In this document: piece by piece, positions 17,093 to 26,316 of the stretch | Position numbering within the stretch: the stretch's first letter is position 1 | How the letters are laid out: each line of letters starts with the position of its first letter | NCBI GenBank assembly: GCA_031412335.1 | Contig: JANOCT010000024.1 | Coordinates: forward strand, 111,959 to 175,958 | Direction: 5' to 3' | Length of the DNA stretch: 64,000 nucleotides | DNA from: JBBQYA01 sp031412335 | Lineage (GTDB): Bacteria > Bacteroidota > Bacteroidia > Sphingobacteriales > Sphingobacteriaceae | Made by a program: the position numbers and the translations under genes | Notes under the pieces: generated by a model | Seen by the model: the letters and a program-made list of their open reading frames with translations, nothing else | Databases searched by the model: none | Told to the model about the DNA's origin: nothing

Positions 17093-19147
17093 ATGCGTTC
17101 AATTAAATTTTTTCTTTTTTCAGCTATTGGGTTTTGCAGTTTGCAAACCATTGCACAGGATAGTGTTTTATTAGCTAAATCTCCTTTAATTCCTAATCCA
17201 GAACATCCGGCTATTACTAGGGAAGTTGTTAAAACGATATCATCATACCATTACACCCGAATTTCTATTGATGATAAACTATCGTCAACCATTTTTGATC
17301 GATATATAAAATCTCTTGATTTTAATAAAAGTTACTTTTTGCAATCGGATATCGACAAGTTTGAAAAATACAGAAATACTCTAGATGACGATTTAAAAGC
17401 TGGCAATCTAATTACTGCTTTTTCTATTTTTAATACCTATCGAGAGCGATTAGCAGACCGAGTTACGTATTCTATAAACAGAATAAAACAACCTTTTGAT
17501 TATGCAAAAAATGATAGTGTAGAAATTAATAGAGAAAAAGAAAGTTGGATGAAAACATCAGCTGATTTGGATGAATACTGGAATAAGCGTTTACAATATG
17601 AAATGTTAAGTGCAAAATTAGCGGGTACCAAAGAAGAGAAACTGGTTGAGACCATAGTTAAAAGATATTCCAACATTCGAAATCAATTAATTAAACAAAA
17701 AAGTGAAGATGCTTTTTCCATGTTTATGAATGCTTTTGCAGAAGCAGTTGATCCGCATACTAGCTATTTTTCTCCTGCTAATGCAGATAATTTTAGTATA
17801 GACATGAGCCAAGCTTTGGAAGGTATTGGTGCAACTTTACGTACAGAAAATGAAGTAACTAAAGTAGTAGCAGTAATAAAAGGTGGCCCTGCTGAAAAAA
17901 GTGGCTTGATTCAACCTAATGATAAAATTGTAGGAGTTGGACAAGGAAAGGAAGGTGAAATAATTGATGTAATAGGTTGGAGAATTGATGATGTGGTTGC
18001 CATGATCCGAGGAGCGAAAGGAACCATCGTTCGACTTTCTATAATTCCGGCTGCTGCTGGTGTAGATGCTGCTTCTAAAATAATTGAAATCGTTCGAGAA
18101 AAAGTAAAACTGGAAGAACAGACTGCAAAGGCTGAAGTAAAAACTATTTCCGTTGGCAATAAGACCGAAAAGGTTGGTGTAATTACCGTTCCATCATTTT
18201 ACCTAGATTATATGGGTAAACAAAAAGGAGATAAAGATTATTCGAGTACCACTAAAGATGTGCGAAGATTACTTACAGATTTTTCTACTCAAAAGGTCAA
18301 TAAAGTAATCATTGATTTACGAAATAATGGAGGAGGTTCTTTACAAGAAGCTATTGATTTAACTGGATTATTTATAACCAAAGGTCCAGTAGTTCAAGTA
18401 AAAGATGCCGCTGGGAATGTTTCTGTTGATAAAGATGAAGATGCCGATTTAGTTTACAGCGGCCCATTGGTAGTAATCGTAAATAAATTTAGCGCATCTG
18501 CTTCTGAGATTTTTGCTGGAGCCATACAAGATTATGGAAGAGGAATTATAGTTGGAGATCAGACCTATGGAAAAGGAACGGTGCAAAATGTAATTGATAT
18601 TAATCGAATAATGCCTACTGAAAAAGCTAAATTGGGTAAAGTGAAAATAACTTTGGCTAAATTTTACAGAGTTTCTGGCAGTAGCACTCAGCACCGAGGT
18701 GTAGTACCTGATTTAATTTTTCCGAGCCCTTTATTAGCAGAAGAATATGGTGAAAGTTCAGAACCAACTGCCTTACCTTGGGATCAAATTTCTCCAACTC
18801 AATATCAACAGTTTACTAGTCTTGAATCATTAAAAAATTCTTTAAAAGTAAAACATGAGAAAAGAATGATGGCGGATGCTGAATACAGATATTTATTAGA
18901 AGACATCGCTGAGTTTAAACGAAAAAAGGATGAAAATTATGTTCCTATTGGTGAATCATTATTAAAAACTGAACGCGATAATACAGAAGAGCAAAATTTT
19001 AAAAGAGGTAATGAGCGCAGAGTTGCTTTAGGTTTAAAACCATTAATAAAAGGAGAAACAAAACCTAAAGATGAAAAAGAACCCGATTTGGTGCTTAGTG
19101 AAAGTCAACAAATAGTGAACGATCTGGCCAATTTAACCAAAAAATAA
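17093..19147 (+). CDS. prc: Carboxy-terminal processing protease (Prc/Tsp, S41)
   Basis: A periplasmic serine protease that trims or degrades proteins from their C-terminus, in E. coli including murein hydrolases and tagged proteins. The signal peptide is residues 1-21 (ends IAQ). After an N-terminal helical domain come a PDZ domain (about 235-330) and the S41 catalytic core, then a C-terminal domain like that of E. coli Prc. By alignment spacing the nucleophile is Ser469 (FSASASEIF), with Asp480 (QDYGR) and Lys494 (YGKGTVQ). The 684 residues match Prc rather than the shorter CtpA. The last base of its stop is the first base of the exonuclease ATG. Confidence 0.95.
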   Translation: MRSIKFFLFSAIGFCSLQTIAQDSVLLAKSPLIPNPEHPAITREVVKTISSYHYTRISIDDKLSSTIFDRYIKSLDFNKSYFLQSDIDKFEKYRNTLDDDLKAGNLITAFSIFNTYRERLADRVTYSINRIKQPFDYAKNDSVEINREKESWMKTSADLDEYWNKRLQYEMLSAKLAGTKEEKLVETIVKRYSNIRNQLIKQKSEDAFSMFMNAFAEAVDPHTSYFSPANADNFSIDMSQALEGIGATLRTENEVTKVVAVIKGGPAEKSGLIQPNDKIVGVGQGKEGEIIDVIGWRIDDVVAMIRGAKGTIVRLSIIPAAAGVDAASKIIEIVREKVKLEEQTAKAEVKTISVGNKTEKVGVITVPSFYLDYMGKQKGDKDYSSTTKDVRRLLTDFSTQKVNKVIIDLRNNGGGSLQEAIDLTGLFITKGPVVQVKDAAGNVSVDKDEDADLVYSGPLVVIVNKFSASASEIFAGAIQDYGRGIIVGDQTYGKGTVQNVIDINRIMPTEKAKLGKVKITLAKFYRVSGSSTQHRGVVPDLIFPSPLLAEEYGESSEPTALPWDQISPTQYQQFTSLESLKNSLKVKHEKRMMADAEYRYLLEDIAEFKRKKDENYVPIGESLLKTERDNTEEQNFKRGNERRVALGLKPLIKGETKPKDEKEPDLVLSESQQIVNDLANLTKK

Positions 19148-20196
19148 TGGCTAAAAATCTTCTTGAATTTACCAATAAAGGCATTTATTGTAAACAAGGA
19201 GATTTTTTCATCGATCCTTGGCAGCCGGTTGATTATGCGGTAATTACTCATGCACATTCAGACCATGCAAGATCGGGAAGTAAGAATTACCTCGCTCATC
19301 ATCTTTCTAGAGAAATCTTATATTACAGATTGGGCGCGGAAATTAATTTGCAAACCATTGCATACTATGAAACGCTATATAGAAACGGAGTTACGATTTC
19401 CTTACATCCGGCTGGACATATCATTGGCTCTGCACAAATTAGAATTGAATATAAAGGAGAAATCTGGGTAGTTTCTGGCGATTATAAATTAGAAGATGAT
19501 GGAGTAAGTACACCTTTTGAAGCAGTGAAATGCCATAGTTTTATTACTGAATCAACTTTTGGAATGCCGGTTTATAAATGGAAACCACAAATTGAAATTT
19601 TTGATGAAGTAAACAGCTGGTGGAATAAAAATAAGTCGGAAGGCAAAACGAGTTTATTAATTGGATATTCACTAGGCAAAGCTCAACGATTATTACAAAA
19701 CGTAGATCATAGCATTGCACCAATATTTGCTCATGGTGTAATAGCAAATACGAATGATGCCTTGATAAGAACCGGTATTGAGTTATTCCCAACCCAACGA
19801 ATAACGAAAGAAACCACCAAAGATGAAGTAAAAGGCGGATTGATTTTGGCACCACCTTCTGCAGTTGGAACACCTTACATGCGTCGATTTTTTCCATACT
19901 CTTTAGGGTATTGCTCCGGTTGGATGAGTATTCGAGGAGCAAAAAAACGAAGAGCAGCTGATCGTGGTTTTGTACTTTCTGATCACGCAGATTGGGAAGG
20001 ATTGCTAACAGCAGTAAAAGCTACCGAAGCCGAAAATATTTATGTAACACATGGCTACACTGCCACTTTTGCTAAATACTTAAACGAAAACGGATGGAAT
20101 GCTCAAGAGGTACATACATTATATGGTGGTGATGAAAGTGTAGAAGAATCCATACTAAACCATGAAAAAGAAAACGTTTCTGAAACTCAAAAATAA
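19147..20196 (+). CDS. Ligase-associated MBL-fold DNA exonuclease
   Basis: A metallo-beta-lactamase/beta-CASP-like nuclease of the type found next to bacterial ATP-dependent DNA ligases, probably trimming DNA ends for repair. The metal site THAHSDH gives His35, His37, Asp39 and His40. Other motifs are HPAGHIIGSAQ, VSGDYK, ESTFGMP, and LSDHADWEGL with VTHGYT near the C-terminus. At 349 residues it has the normal size. It overlaps prc by one base and the ligase follows after 3 bp, so the three genes probably share one transcript. Confidence 0.92.
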   Translation: MAKNLLEFTNKGIYCKQGDFFIDPWQPVDYAVITHAHSDHARSGSKNYLAHHLSREILYYRLGAEINLQTIAYYETLYRNGVTISLHPAGHIIGSAQIRIEYKGEIWVVSGDYKLEDDGVSTPFEAVKCHSFITESTFGMPVYKWKPQIEIFDEVNSWWNKNKSEGKTSLLIGYSLGKAQRLLQNVDHSIAPIFAHGVIANTNDALIRTGIELFPTQRITKETTKDEVKGGLILAPPSAVGTPYMRRFFPYSLGYCSGWMSIRGAKKRRAADRGFVLSDHADWEGLLTAVKATEAENIYVTHGYTATFAKYLNENGWNAQEVHTLYGGDESVEESILNHEKENVSETQK

Positions 20197-20199
20197 ACG

Positions 20200-21813
20200 G
20201 TGAAAAACTTTGCTAATCTTTTTGCCCGATTGGACGAAACTAATAAAACCAATGAAAAGGTTAAATTTCTTCAAAATTATTTTGAAGAGGTAAGCGATGC
20301 AGATAAGATAAATACACTGGCTTTGTTTACTGGCCGAAGACCAAAACGACAAATTAGTAGTACTTTATTAAGAAATTGGGCAGTTGAATTAGCCGGAATT
20401 CCAGAATGGTTGTTTGAAGAATCATATCAAGTAGTTGGAGATTTGGCAGAAACCATGGCTTTGTTGCTTCCTCCAGGCAATTCTACTCAACATAAAAACT
20501 TAAGCGAATGGATGCAGGAAATACGAGGTTTAGCAAAATTTGATGAGGATCAGAAAAAAGAATTTGTTGTAAATGCTTGGAATGAACTCGATTCATCCGA
20601 ACGATTTGTTTTTAATAAACTGTTAACGGGTGGTTTCAGAATCGGAGTTTCTCAAAGTTTATTAATTAAAGCTATTTCCAATTTGAGTGGTATTGAAGCA
20701 ACCACCCTCACCCACCGGATTATGGGAAACTGGAATCCGGAGACTTTCGATTTTACTGAATTAATAGCTCAAGAAGATGGTAGTACAGATAGTTCTAGGC
20801 CATATCCTTTTTTTTTAGCGTATTCTATAGATGAAGAAAAATTAGGCTTACAAACAGAATCTGAAGATACATTATTTCAAAACCCCGAAGAATGGCAAGC
20901 AGAATGGAAATGGGATGGAATTCGGGCCCAATTAATTAAGAGAAACGATGAATTATTTATCTGGAGTCGAGGTGAAGAATTGGTCACAGATAAATTTCCG
21001 GAGTTGCATGAGTTTTTAAAATCGCTGCCAAATGGAACGGTAATAGATGGTGAAATTGTAACTTGGAGAGGTGGAAAACCTATGTCATTTAATACCCTTC
21101 AAACCCGAATAGGTAGAAAAAATTTAACCAAAAAAATACTTGCTGATAATCCAGTAAGTGTGATTGCGTACGATTGTTTGGAAATAAATGGAAAAGATAT
21201 CCGATCAGAAAGTTTGATTGAAAGAAGACAAGTACTTGAATCATTCATCCTAAATAATAAATCGGCGAGTAATTTTTATCTATCTAAAATAATTGAATTT
21301 GAAAATTGGAAGCACTTAGGCGAAATAAGGGCAGGAAGCCGAGATGAATTGGCAGAAGGAATTATGCTAAAACGAAAATCGTCAACTTACCAAGTGGGAA
21401 GGCGGCGTGGCGATTGGTGGAAATGGAAAGTAGATCCGATGACGGTGGATGGAGTTTTGATTTACGCACAAAAAGGACATGGCCGAAGGGCTGATTTATA
21501 TACCGATTATACCTTTGCCGTTTGGGATGGCGATAAACTAGTTCCTTTTGCTAAAGCTTATTCAGGATTAACAGATAAAGAAATTGCGCAAGTAGATCAT
21601 TTTATTAAACGAAATACACTCGAACGTTTTGGTCCGGTGCGAACCGTAAAACCCGAACTCGTTTTTGAACTAGGTTTTGAAGGCATCAGCGAATCTACTC
21701 GGCACAAATCTGGAATTGCTTTGCGTTTCCCACGTATTTTGCGCTGGCGAAAAGACAAACCGAAAGAAGAGGCGGATACCATTGAGACATTGAGGGCGAT
21801 GCTTGGAGGGTAG
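20200..21813 (+). CDS. ATP-dependent DNA ligase
   Basis: Seals DNA nicks using ATP; it is separate from the replicative NAD-dependent LigA. An N-terminal DNA-binding domain (about 1-205) is followed by the nucleotidyltransferase domain with the adenylated Lys237 in WKWDGIRAQ, WSRGEE, DGEIV, EGIMLK and WWKWK, and then an OB-fold ending in LRFPRILRWR. At 537 residues it fits the bacterial ligase-associated-repair type. The start codon is GTG, 3 bp after the exonuclease stop. The Lhr-like DEXH helicase and PdeM endonuclease that often join this pair are not adjacent here. Confidence 0.95.
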   Translation: MKNFANLFARLDETNKTNEKVKFLQNYFEEVSDADKINTLALFTGRRPKRQISSTLLRNWAVELAGIPEWLFEESYQVVGDLAETMALLLPPGNSTQHKNLSEWMQEIRGLAKFDEDQKKEFVVNAWNELDSSERFVFNKLLTGGFRIGVSQSLLIKAISNLSGIEATTLTHRIMGNWNPETFDFTELIAQEDGSTDSSRPYPFFLAYSIDEEKLGLQTESEDTLFQNPEEWQAEWKWDGIRAQLIKRNDELFIWSRGEELVTDKFPELHEFLKSLPNGTVIDGEIVTWRGGKPMSFNTLQTRIGRKNLTKKILADNPVSVIAYDCLEINGKDIRSESLIERRQVLESFILNNKSASNFYLSKIIEFENWKHLGEIRAGSRDELAEGIMLKRKSSTYQVGRRRGDWWKWKVDPMTVDGVLIYAQKGHGRRADLYTDYTFAVWDGDKLVPFAKAYSGLTDKEIAQVDHFIKRNTLERFGPVRTVKPELVFELGFEGISESTRHKSGIALRFPRILRWRKDKPKEEADTIETLRAMLGG

Positions 21814-22025
21814 TTTATAGGTTTTTTAATTTTACTCAAACTAGCGTTTTTATCGATTTCGAAAAATTTGTTGAGAAAAAACCCTTGTAGGCAATTGCTT
21901 GCAAGACATTTCATCTTTAGCCTTGATTGGCACTTTTTGCTTCAAAATTTGGCAAGGCAGCCAGTCTAATCCAAAAGCTTTTGTACTTTTAAAGACCTTG
22001 AAAGAGAATATTTATCATTGCTAGA

Positions 22026-22478
22026 ATGACAAACCTTTTACGAACTAACTCCGAAAATAAAGATTTCCAATTGCTGGTAGCCAAATTGGATGCTTTTCTG
22101 AAAATAACGGATGGCTCAGAACATGCTTTTTATAATCAGTTTAATAAAATTGTAAGCATAAAACATGTGGTAGTTATATATGAAAACAATATTCCGGTAG
22201 GTTGCGGTGCTATTAAACATTATGCGGATGATGTAATGGAAGTAAAACGGATGTATGTGGATACAGAACACCGAGGAAAAGGAATTGCGTCAATAATTTT
22301 GATAGAACTAGAAAACTGGAGCAAAGAATTAAATTACAAAAAATGTATTCTGGAAACTGGTAACAAACAAGTGGAAGCTATTGCACTTTATGTAAAAAAT
22401 AATTATTCGATTATTAAAAGTTATGGACAATATGAAAATGTAGCCAACAGTGTTTGTTTTGAAAAAGAATTGGTGTAG
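22026..22478 (+). CDS. GNAT-family N-acetyltransferase
   Basis: A single-domain acetyl-CoA-dependent acyltransferase of 150 residues; the acceptor is unknown. The core is visible as VGCGAIKHY, EVKRMYV and the acetyl-CoA loop HRGKGIA (about 83-89), followed by LIELENW and an LETG strand. Such MEVKRMYV-HRGKGI proteins are common small-molecule or amino-acid acetyltransferases. It is preceded by a 212-bp gap and converges with the pseudouridine synthase gene 10 bp away, so it is probably monocistronic. Confidence 0.88.
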   Translation: MTNLLRTNSENKDFQLLVAKLDAFLKITDGSEHAFYNQFNKIVSIKHVVVIYENNIPVGCGAIKHYADDVMEVKRMYVDTEHRGKGIASIILIELENWSKELNYKKCILETGNKQVEAIALYVKNNYSIIKSYGQYENVANSVCFEKELV

Positions 22479-22487
22479 TAAATAATT

Positions 22488-23405
22488 CTACCTTTTAAAA
22501 GATTTCTTTTTATTAATCGGCCTGCTTTTTACATCCGCTTTCTTATTAAAAGAATTTCCAGTCTTTACACTTTTTTCGCCAACCTTTATTTTTGAATAAT
22601 TACTTGCTTTCTTTCTTTTATCCTCATTCACCCGTGTTTTTTCTTTCTCCGGAATTTCTATTTTTTTTGTTTTTCTAACTACAGAACTCGACTTTTCAAG
22701 CATTTTAAAAATACCTGCTAATTCTTGTTCGGTTAATTGCCGCCATTCTCCTAAAGGCAAATTAGCTAAGCTGATATTCATTATCCGCACTCGCTCAAGT
22801 TTTACCACTTCAAAGTTAAAATGCTCGCACATTCTACGTATTTGCCTATTTAAACCCTGGATTAATGTGATCTTAAAAATAAATGTACTTACCTCAACTA
22901 CTTTGCATTTCTTCGTCATTTCTCCCAGTAGAGGAACTCCTGCAGACATTCCTTGCAAAAACTGAGCAGTAATTGGTTTATCGACTGTTACTAAATATTC
23001 TTTTTCATGCTTATTGCCTGCACGTAGTATTTTATTAACCATGTCTCCATTGTTCGTCAAAAAAATTAATCCTTGCGAATCTTTATCTAATCTTCCGATC
23101 GGAAAAATTCGATCGCTATGATTTACATAATCAATAATGTTATCCCTAACTTCTGCTTCTGTAGTAGAAGTAATACCTACCGGCTTATTAAAAGCCAAAA
23201 AAACTAATTCCTTCCCACCTTCAGCTTCAATGATGTGCCCATTTACGGTCACTTTATCATTGCTTGTTACTTGTTGACCAACCAATGCCCTTTTTCCATT
23301 AATAAAAACTTTGCCTTGTACAATATGCTTATCTGCCTCTCGCCTTGAGCATAAACCCGAATCGCTGATGTATTTATTTAAGCGGATGGATAGAGTTTGA
23401 GTCAT
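22488..23405 (-). CDS. rluF: 23S rRNA pseudouridine synthase, RluF-like, with Lys-rich tail
   Basis: Converts a uridine of 23S rRNA to pseudouridine (E. coli RluF acts at U2604). An S4 RNA-binding domain (about 6-60) precedes the RsuA/RluB/E/F-type catalytic domain with Asp107 in IGRLDKDSQGL. GLNRQIRRMCEHF and LGEWRQLTEQEL match the RluF branch. The last 65 or so residues (from about 240) are a low-complexity Lys/Ser/Arg tail ending KKKSFKR, which probably contacts rRNA non-specifically. At 305 residues it is slightly longer than E. coli RluF because of this tail. Confidence 0.92.
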   Translation of the reverse strand: MTQTLSIRLNKYISDSGLCSRREADKHIVQGKVFINGKRALVGQQVTSNDKVTVNGHIIEAEGGKELVFLAFNKPVGITSTTEAEVRDNIIDYVNHSDRIFPIGRLDKDSQGLIFLTNNGDMVNKILRAGNKHEKEYLVTVDKPITAQFLQGMSAGVPLLGEMTKKCKVVEVSTFIFKITLIQGLNRQIRRMCEHFNFEVVKLERVRIMNISLANLPLGEWRQLTEQELAGIFKMLEKSSSVVRKTKKIEIPEKEKTRVNEDKRKKASNYSKIKVGEKSVKTGNSFNKKADVKSRPINKKKSFKR

Positions 23406-23656
23406 GTTAAATTTTTAGAATTACGCGCAAAGTACAATTCGTTAATAAAAAAATCAATTAGATATGTTTCCATTATTAGCGAAGCGGTAATTATATTCTT
23501 CTTTTTAGCATCATTATATTTATATATTACTGCAAACACAGTAGTTATTTTAGCAAAAATAATTTTCTTAAAACAATTTTTTCGAATGCAAAAACTTCAT
23601 CACAAAGCATTCAATAAGGCTTAAGATTTAGATTTTCTATTAAATAAATTTTTGCC
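23406..23656. other. Intergenic stretch without a supported gene
   Basis: Between the rluF start and the fasciclin terminator I see only AT-rich sequence. A 75-codon plus-strand frame (23397-23624) encodes a hydrophobic peptide, but it begins inside the rluF gene and shows no family features, so I do not call it. The rluF promoter should lie here; no exact TAnnTTTG box was found for it. Confidence 0.5.
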
Positions 23657-23694
23657 AAAAAAAAACCTGACCAATAATTGGTCAGGTTTTTTTT
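23657..23694 (-). terminator. Strong terminator after the fasciclin gene
   Basis: AACCTGACCAAT pairs perfectly with ATTGGTCAGGTT, with runs of A and T on either side, 12 bp past the fasciclin stop on the minus strand. Its symmetry would also stop plus-strand transcription. Confidence 0.92.
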
Positions 23695-23706
23695 ATTTAA
23701 ATAAAA

Positions 23707-24114
23707 TTAAGCTGGTAAAAGTACTTTGTTGATTGCATGGATAACTCCATTATCAGTATCTACATCCGCTACTACTACTTCTGCATCATTAACAAAAACT
23801 TTTCCATCTCTTAGGTGGATAGTGATTTCTGCTCCATTTACTGTTGTAGCTTTCATACCATCACTTAAGTCAGTTGATAAAACTTTTCCTGCTAAAACAT
23901 GGTAAGTAAGTATCCCTTGTAATTTTGCTTTGTTTTCTGGTTCTACTAATGATTCTACAGTTCCAGCTGGTAATGCAGCAAATGCATCGTCAAGTGGAGC
24001 AAAAACTGTAAACGGACCAGTTCCGCTTAGTGTTTCTACTAATTCAGCGGCAGTTACTGCTGCTACTAGTGTTTTAAATGAGCCATGTCCTACAGCTGTT
24101 TCTACGATATTCAT
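23707..24114 (-). CDS. Fasciclin (FAS1) domain protein
   Basis: A single FAS1 domain, a fold used for adhesion and surface interactions. Visible motifs are FKTLVAAVTAAELVETL, FTVFAPLDDAFAALP, LTYHVLAGKV and the C-terminal NGVIHAINKVLLP. The Met at 24114 gives a 135-residue protein of normal single-domain length (MNIVETAV). An upstream in-frame start at 24153 would add a short hydrophobic stretch that does not make a convincing signal peptide. With the chosen start there is no export signal, so the protein may be cytoplasmic, which is unusual for FAS1 but seen in Bacteroidota. Confidence 0.88.
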   Translation of the reverse strand: MNIVETAVGHGSFKTLVAAVTAAELVETLSGTGPFTVFAPLDDAFAALPAGTVESLVEPENKAKLQGILTYHVLAGKVLSTDLSDGMKATTVNGAEITIHLRDGKVFVNDAEVVVADVDTDNGVIHAINKVLLPA

Positions 24115-24344
24115 AATTAAAATTGTTAAGTTAAAGAGTATAAGCAGAACCAACCCACATTGTTTTATATCATTGAAAACTTAATATTTTGTTTACAATC
24201 AAACAAAAAAGACTATTTACTTAACACAAAATAGTTTTAGAATTAACAAAAATTTAATAAACAAAATGCAATTTTAATAATAAGCTAACTCCTGCTCGCA
24301 ATTTCAAATAATTTCTATCTAAACCATCACAATCGAATAAAACC

Positions 24345-24352
24345 TATATTTG
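24345..24352 (+). promoter_or_regulatory. -7 promoter box for gltX
   Basis: TATATTTG matches TAnnTTTG exactly, 23 bp before the gltX ATG. No TTTG is found at the -33 position. An AGGGGA-like purine stretch lies just before the ATG and could serve as a ribosome site. Confidence 0.5.
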
Positions 24353-24375
24353 CGCAAAAGCATTAAAAAGGGGAA

Positions 24376-25905
24376 ATGGAAAGAAAAGTAAGAGTTCGTT
24401 TTGCACCAAGTCCAACTGGGCCATTGCATATCGGTGGTGTGCGAACAGCGTTGTATAATTATTTATTCGCTAAAAAACATAATGGAGATTTTATACTCCG
24501 AATAGAAGATACCGACCAAGGAAGATTTGTGCCCGGTGCAGAAGATTATATCGTAGAGTCCCTAAAATGGTGCGGAATTATTTTTGATGAAGGAGTTCAT
24601 TTGGGCGGTCCACACGCACCATATAGACAGTCAGAAAGAAAAGCTATTTATAAACAATATGCGCTACAATTAATAGAATCAGGCCATGCTTATTATGCCT
24701 TTGATACTACTGAAGAGTTGGATGAAATGCGTGAAACCTTGAAAGCAATGGGTAACGCTGCTCCACAATACAATTACATTACCAGAGAAAACATGAAAAA
24801 CTCTTTGGTGCTACCAGCAGACGAGGTGAGTAGAAGATTGGAAGCTGGAGATGCTTATGTAATTCGAATAAAAATTCCAAGAAAAGAAGAAGTGAGAGTT
24901 GAAGATTTGATTCGTGGAACTGTATTAGTGCATACCGCACAAATGGATGATAAGGTTTTATTTAAATCAGATGGTATGCCTACCTATCATCTAGCCAATA
25001 TTGTGGATGATTATTTAATGAAAATTACGCATGTAATTCGTGGAGAAGAATGGTTGCCATCTGCTCCACTCCATGTTTTATTGTATCGATATTTGGGCTG
25101 GGAAGATGTGATGCCGCAGTTTGCTCATTTACCTTTATTATTAAAACCCGATGGCAACGGAAAATTAAGTAAAAGAGATGGTGATCGATTAGGATTTCCA
25201 GTTTTTCCGATGAATTGGGTAGATCCATTCACCTCCGAAAAAAGTTCTGGATACCGTGAAGCTGGATATTATCCCGAAGCATTTATCAATATGCTTGCTT
25301 TGTTAGGTTGGAATCCAGGTACAACTCAAGAAATTTTTAGTGAAGAAGAATTAATTGAGGCCTTTAGTATTGAGCGAATTAGTAAATCGGGAGCAAAATT
25401 TGATGCTGCAAAAACACGCTGGTTTAATCAGCAATATTTAAGAAAAAAAAGCTCAGAATCGTTAGCAGAAGGTTTAAAGCCAGAATTAGCTGAAAAAAAC
25501 ATAATTGCGACTGATGAATTTATTATTCAGGTAATAGATTTAGTTAAAGAAAAAGCACATTTTGCCAATGAACTTTGGGAATTAAGTGAATTTATCTTTA
25601 TTGCTCCACAAACATTTGATACAGCTATCACAAGTAAAAAATGGAATAATGAAATTGCAACTTTCATTTCAGATCTAAGTTTGGAATATCGAACAAAAGA
25701 AAAAATTTCATTTGCAGAATCTGAAGAAATGGTTAAAATGGTAGCAGAAAAACACAATATGAGCGCTGGGCAAACCATGCAGATTCTACGGGTGTGTTTA
25801 ACAGGAATTGGAACCGGACCAGCTTTGCACGACATGATTTCAGTTTTAGGCGGAATTGAAATTGCAGATAGACTTAATTATGCACATAAAACATTATCAA
25901 TCTAA
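24376..25905 (+). CDS. gltX: Glutamyl-tRNA synthetase
   Basis: Charges tRNA-Glu (and possibly tRNA-Gln for later amidation) with glutamate. Class I motifs are clear: RFAPSPTGPLHIGG (HIGH equivalent, about 7-20) and KLSKR (263-267, KMSKS equivalent). FILRIEDTDQ and GEEWLPSAPLH are also typical. The 509 residues include a full anticodon-binding C-terminal domain. Its TAA shares a base with the ATG of the B12-binding protein gene, an unexpected operon partner for a synthetase. Confidence 0.97.
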   Translation: MERKVRVRFAPSPTGPLHIGGVRTALYNYLFAKKHNGDFILRIEDTDQGRFVPGAEDYIVESLKWCGIIFDEGVHLGGPHAPYRQSERKAIYKQYALQLIESGHAYYAFDTTEELDEMRETLKAMGNAAPQYNYITRENMKNSLVLPADEVSRRLEAGDAYVIRIKIPRKEEVRVEDLIRGTVLVHTAQMDDKVLFKSDGMPTYHLANIVDDYLMKITHVIRGEEWLPSAPLHVLLYRYLGWEDVMPQFAHLPLLLKPDGNGKLSKRDGDRLGFPVFPMNWVDPFTSEKSSGYREAGYYPEAFINMLALLGWNPGTTQEIFSEEELIEAFSIERISKSGAKFDAAKTRWFNQQYLRKKSSESLAEGLKPELAEKNIIATDEFIIQVIDLVKEKAHFANELWELSEFIFIAPQTFDTAITSKKWNNEIATFISDLSLEYRTKEKISFAESEEMVKMVAEKHNMSAGQTMQILRVCLTGIGTGPALHDMISVLGGIEIADRLNYAHKTLSI

Positions 25906-26312
25906 TGAAAAGACCTGTACGAGTTTTGGTAGCTAAATGTGGTTTAGATGGGCATGACCGTGGAGCAAAAATTATTGCAACTTCATTAAGAGATGCAGGA
26001 ATGGAAGTAATCTACACCGGGCTCCGGCAAACACCAGAAATGATAGTAAACACTGCTTTACAGGAAGATGTGGATGCAATTGGAGTGAGTATTCTTTCTG
26101 GAGCGCACATGACTGTTTTTCCGAAAATACTTTCATTGATGAAAGCAAAAGGATTAGATGATGTATTGCTTACTGGTGGTGGAATAATACCCAATGAAGA
26201 AATGCAAACGCTTCGCGATGCTGGAGTTGGAGAGCTTTTTCCACCAGGAACAAGTACAAAAGAAATTGTTACTTATATTAATAAATGGGTAGCTGAAAAA
26301 AGAAATTTCTAA
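25905..26312 (+). CDS. Cobalamin-binding domain protein (methylmalonyl-CoA mutase C-terminal type)
   Basis: A free-standing B12-binding domain of 135 residues like the C-terminal or small subunit part of acyl-CoA mutases. The signature DGHDRGAK supplies the cobalt-ligand His17 (D-x-H-x-x-G pattern), followed by VSILSGAHM and the GGGIIP nucleotide-tail loop. It has no mutase TIM-barrel half here, so it must either pair with a large subunit encoded elsewhere or act otherwise. It overlaps gltX by one base and is followed by a crotonase after 4 bp, which fits acyl-CoA metabolism. Confidence 0.92.
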   Translation: MKRPVRVLVAKCGLDGHDRGAKIIATSLRDAGMEVIYTGLRQTPEMIVNTALQEDVDAIGVSILSGAHMTVFPKILSLMKAKGLDDVLLTGGGIIPNEEMQTLRDAGVGELFPPGTSTKEIVTYINKWVAEKRNF

Positions 26313-26316
26313 TTAT

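Noticed and set aside
23397..23624. 75-codon plus-strand frame with a hydrophobic segment before the fasciclin terminator
   Set aside because: It begins inside rluF on the opposite strand, lies in AT-rich DNA that readily opens frames, and shows no family features or ribosome site.
25905..26312. Truncated methylmalonyl-CoA mutase (pseudogene)
   Set aside because: The B12 domain is complete with its own start and stop, and separate small-subunit B12 proteins are a known form.
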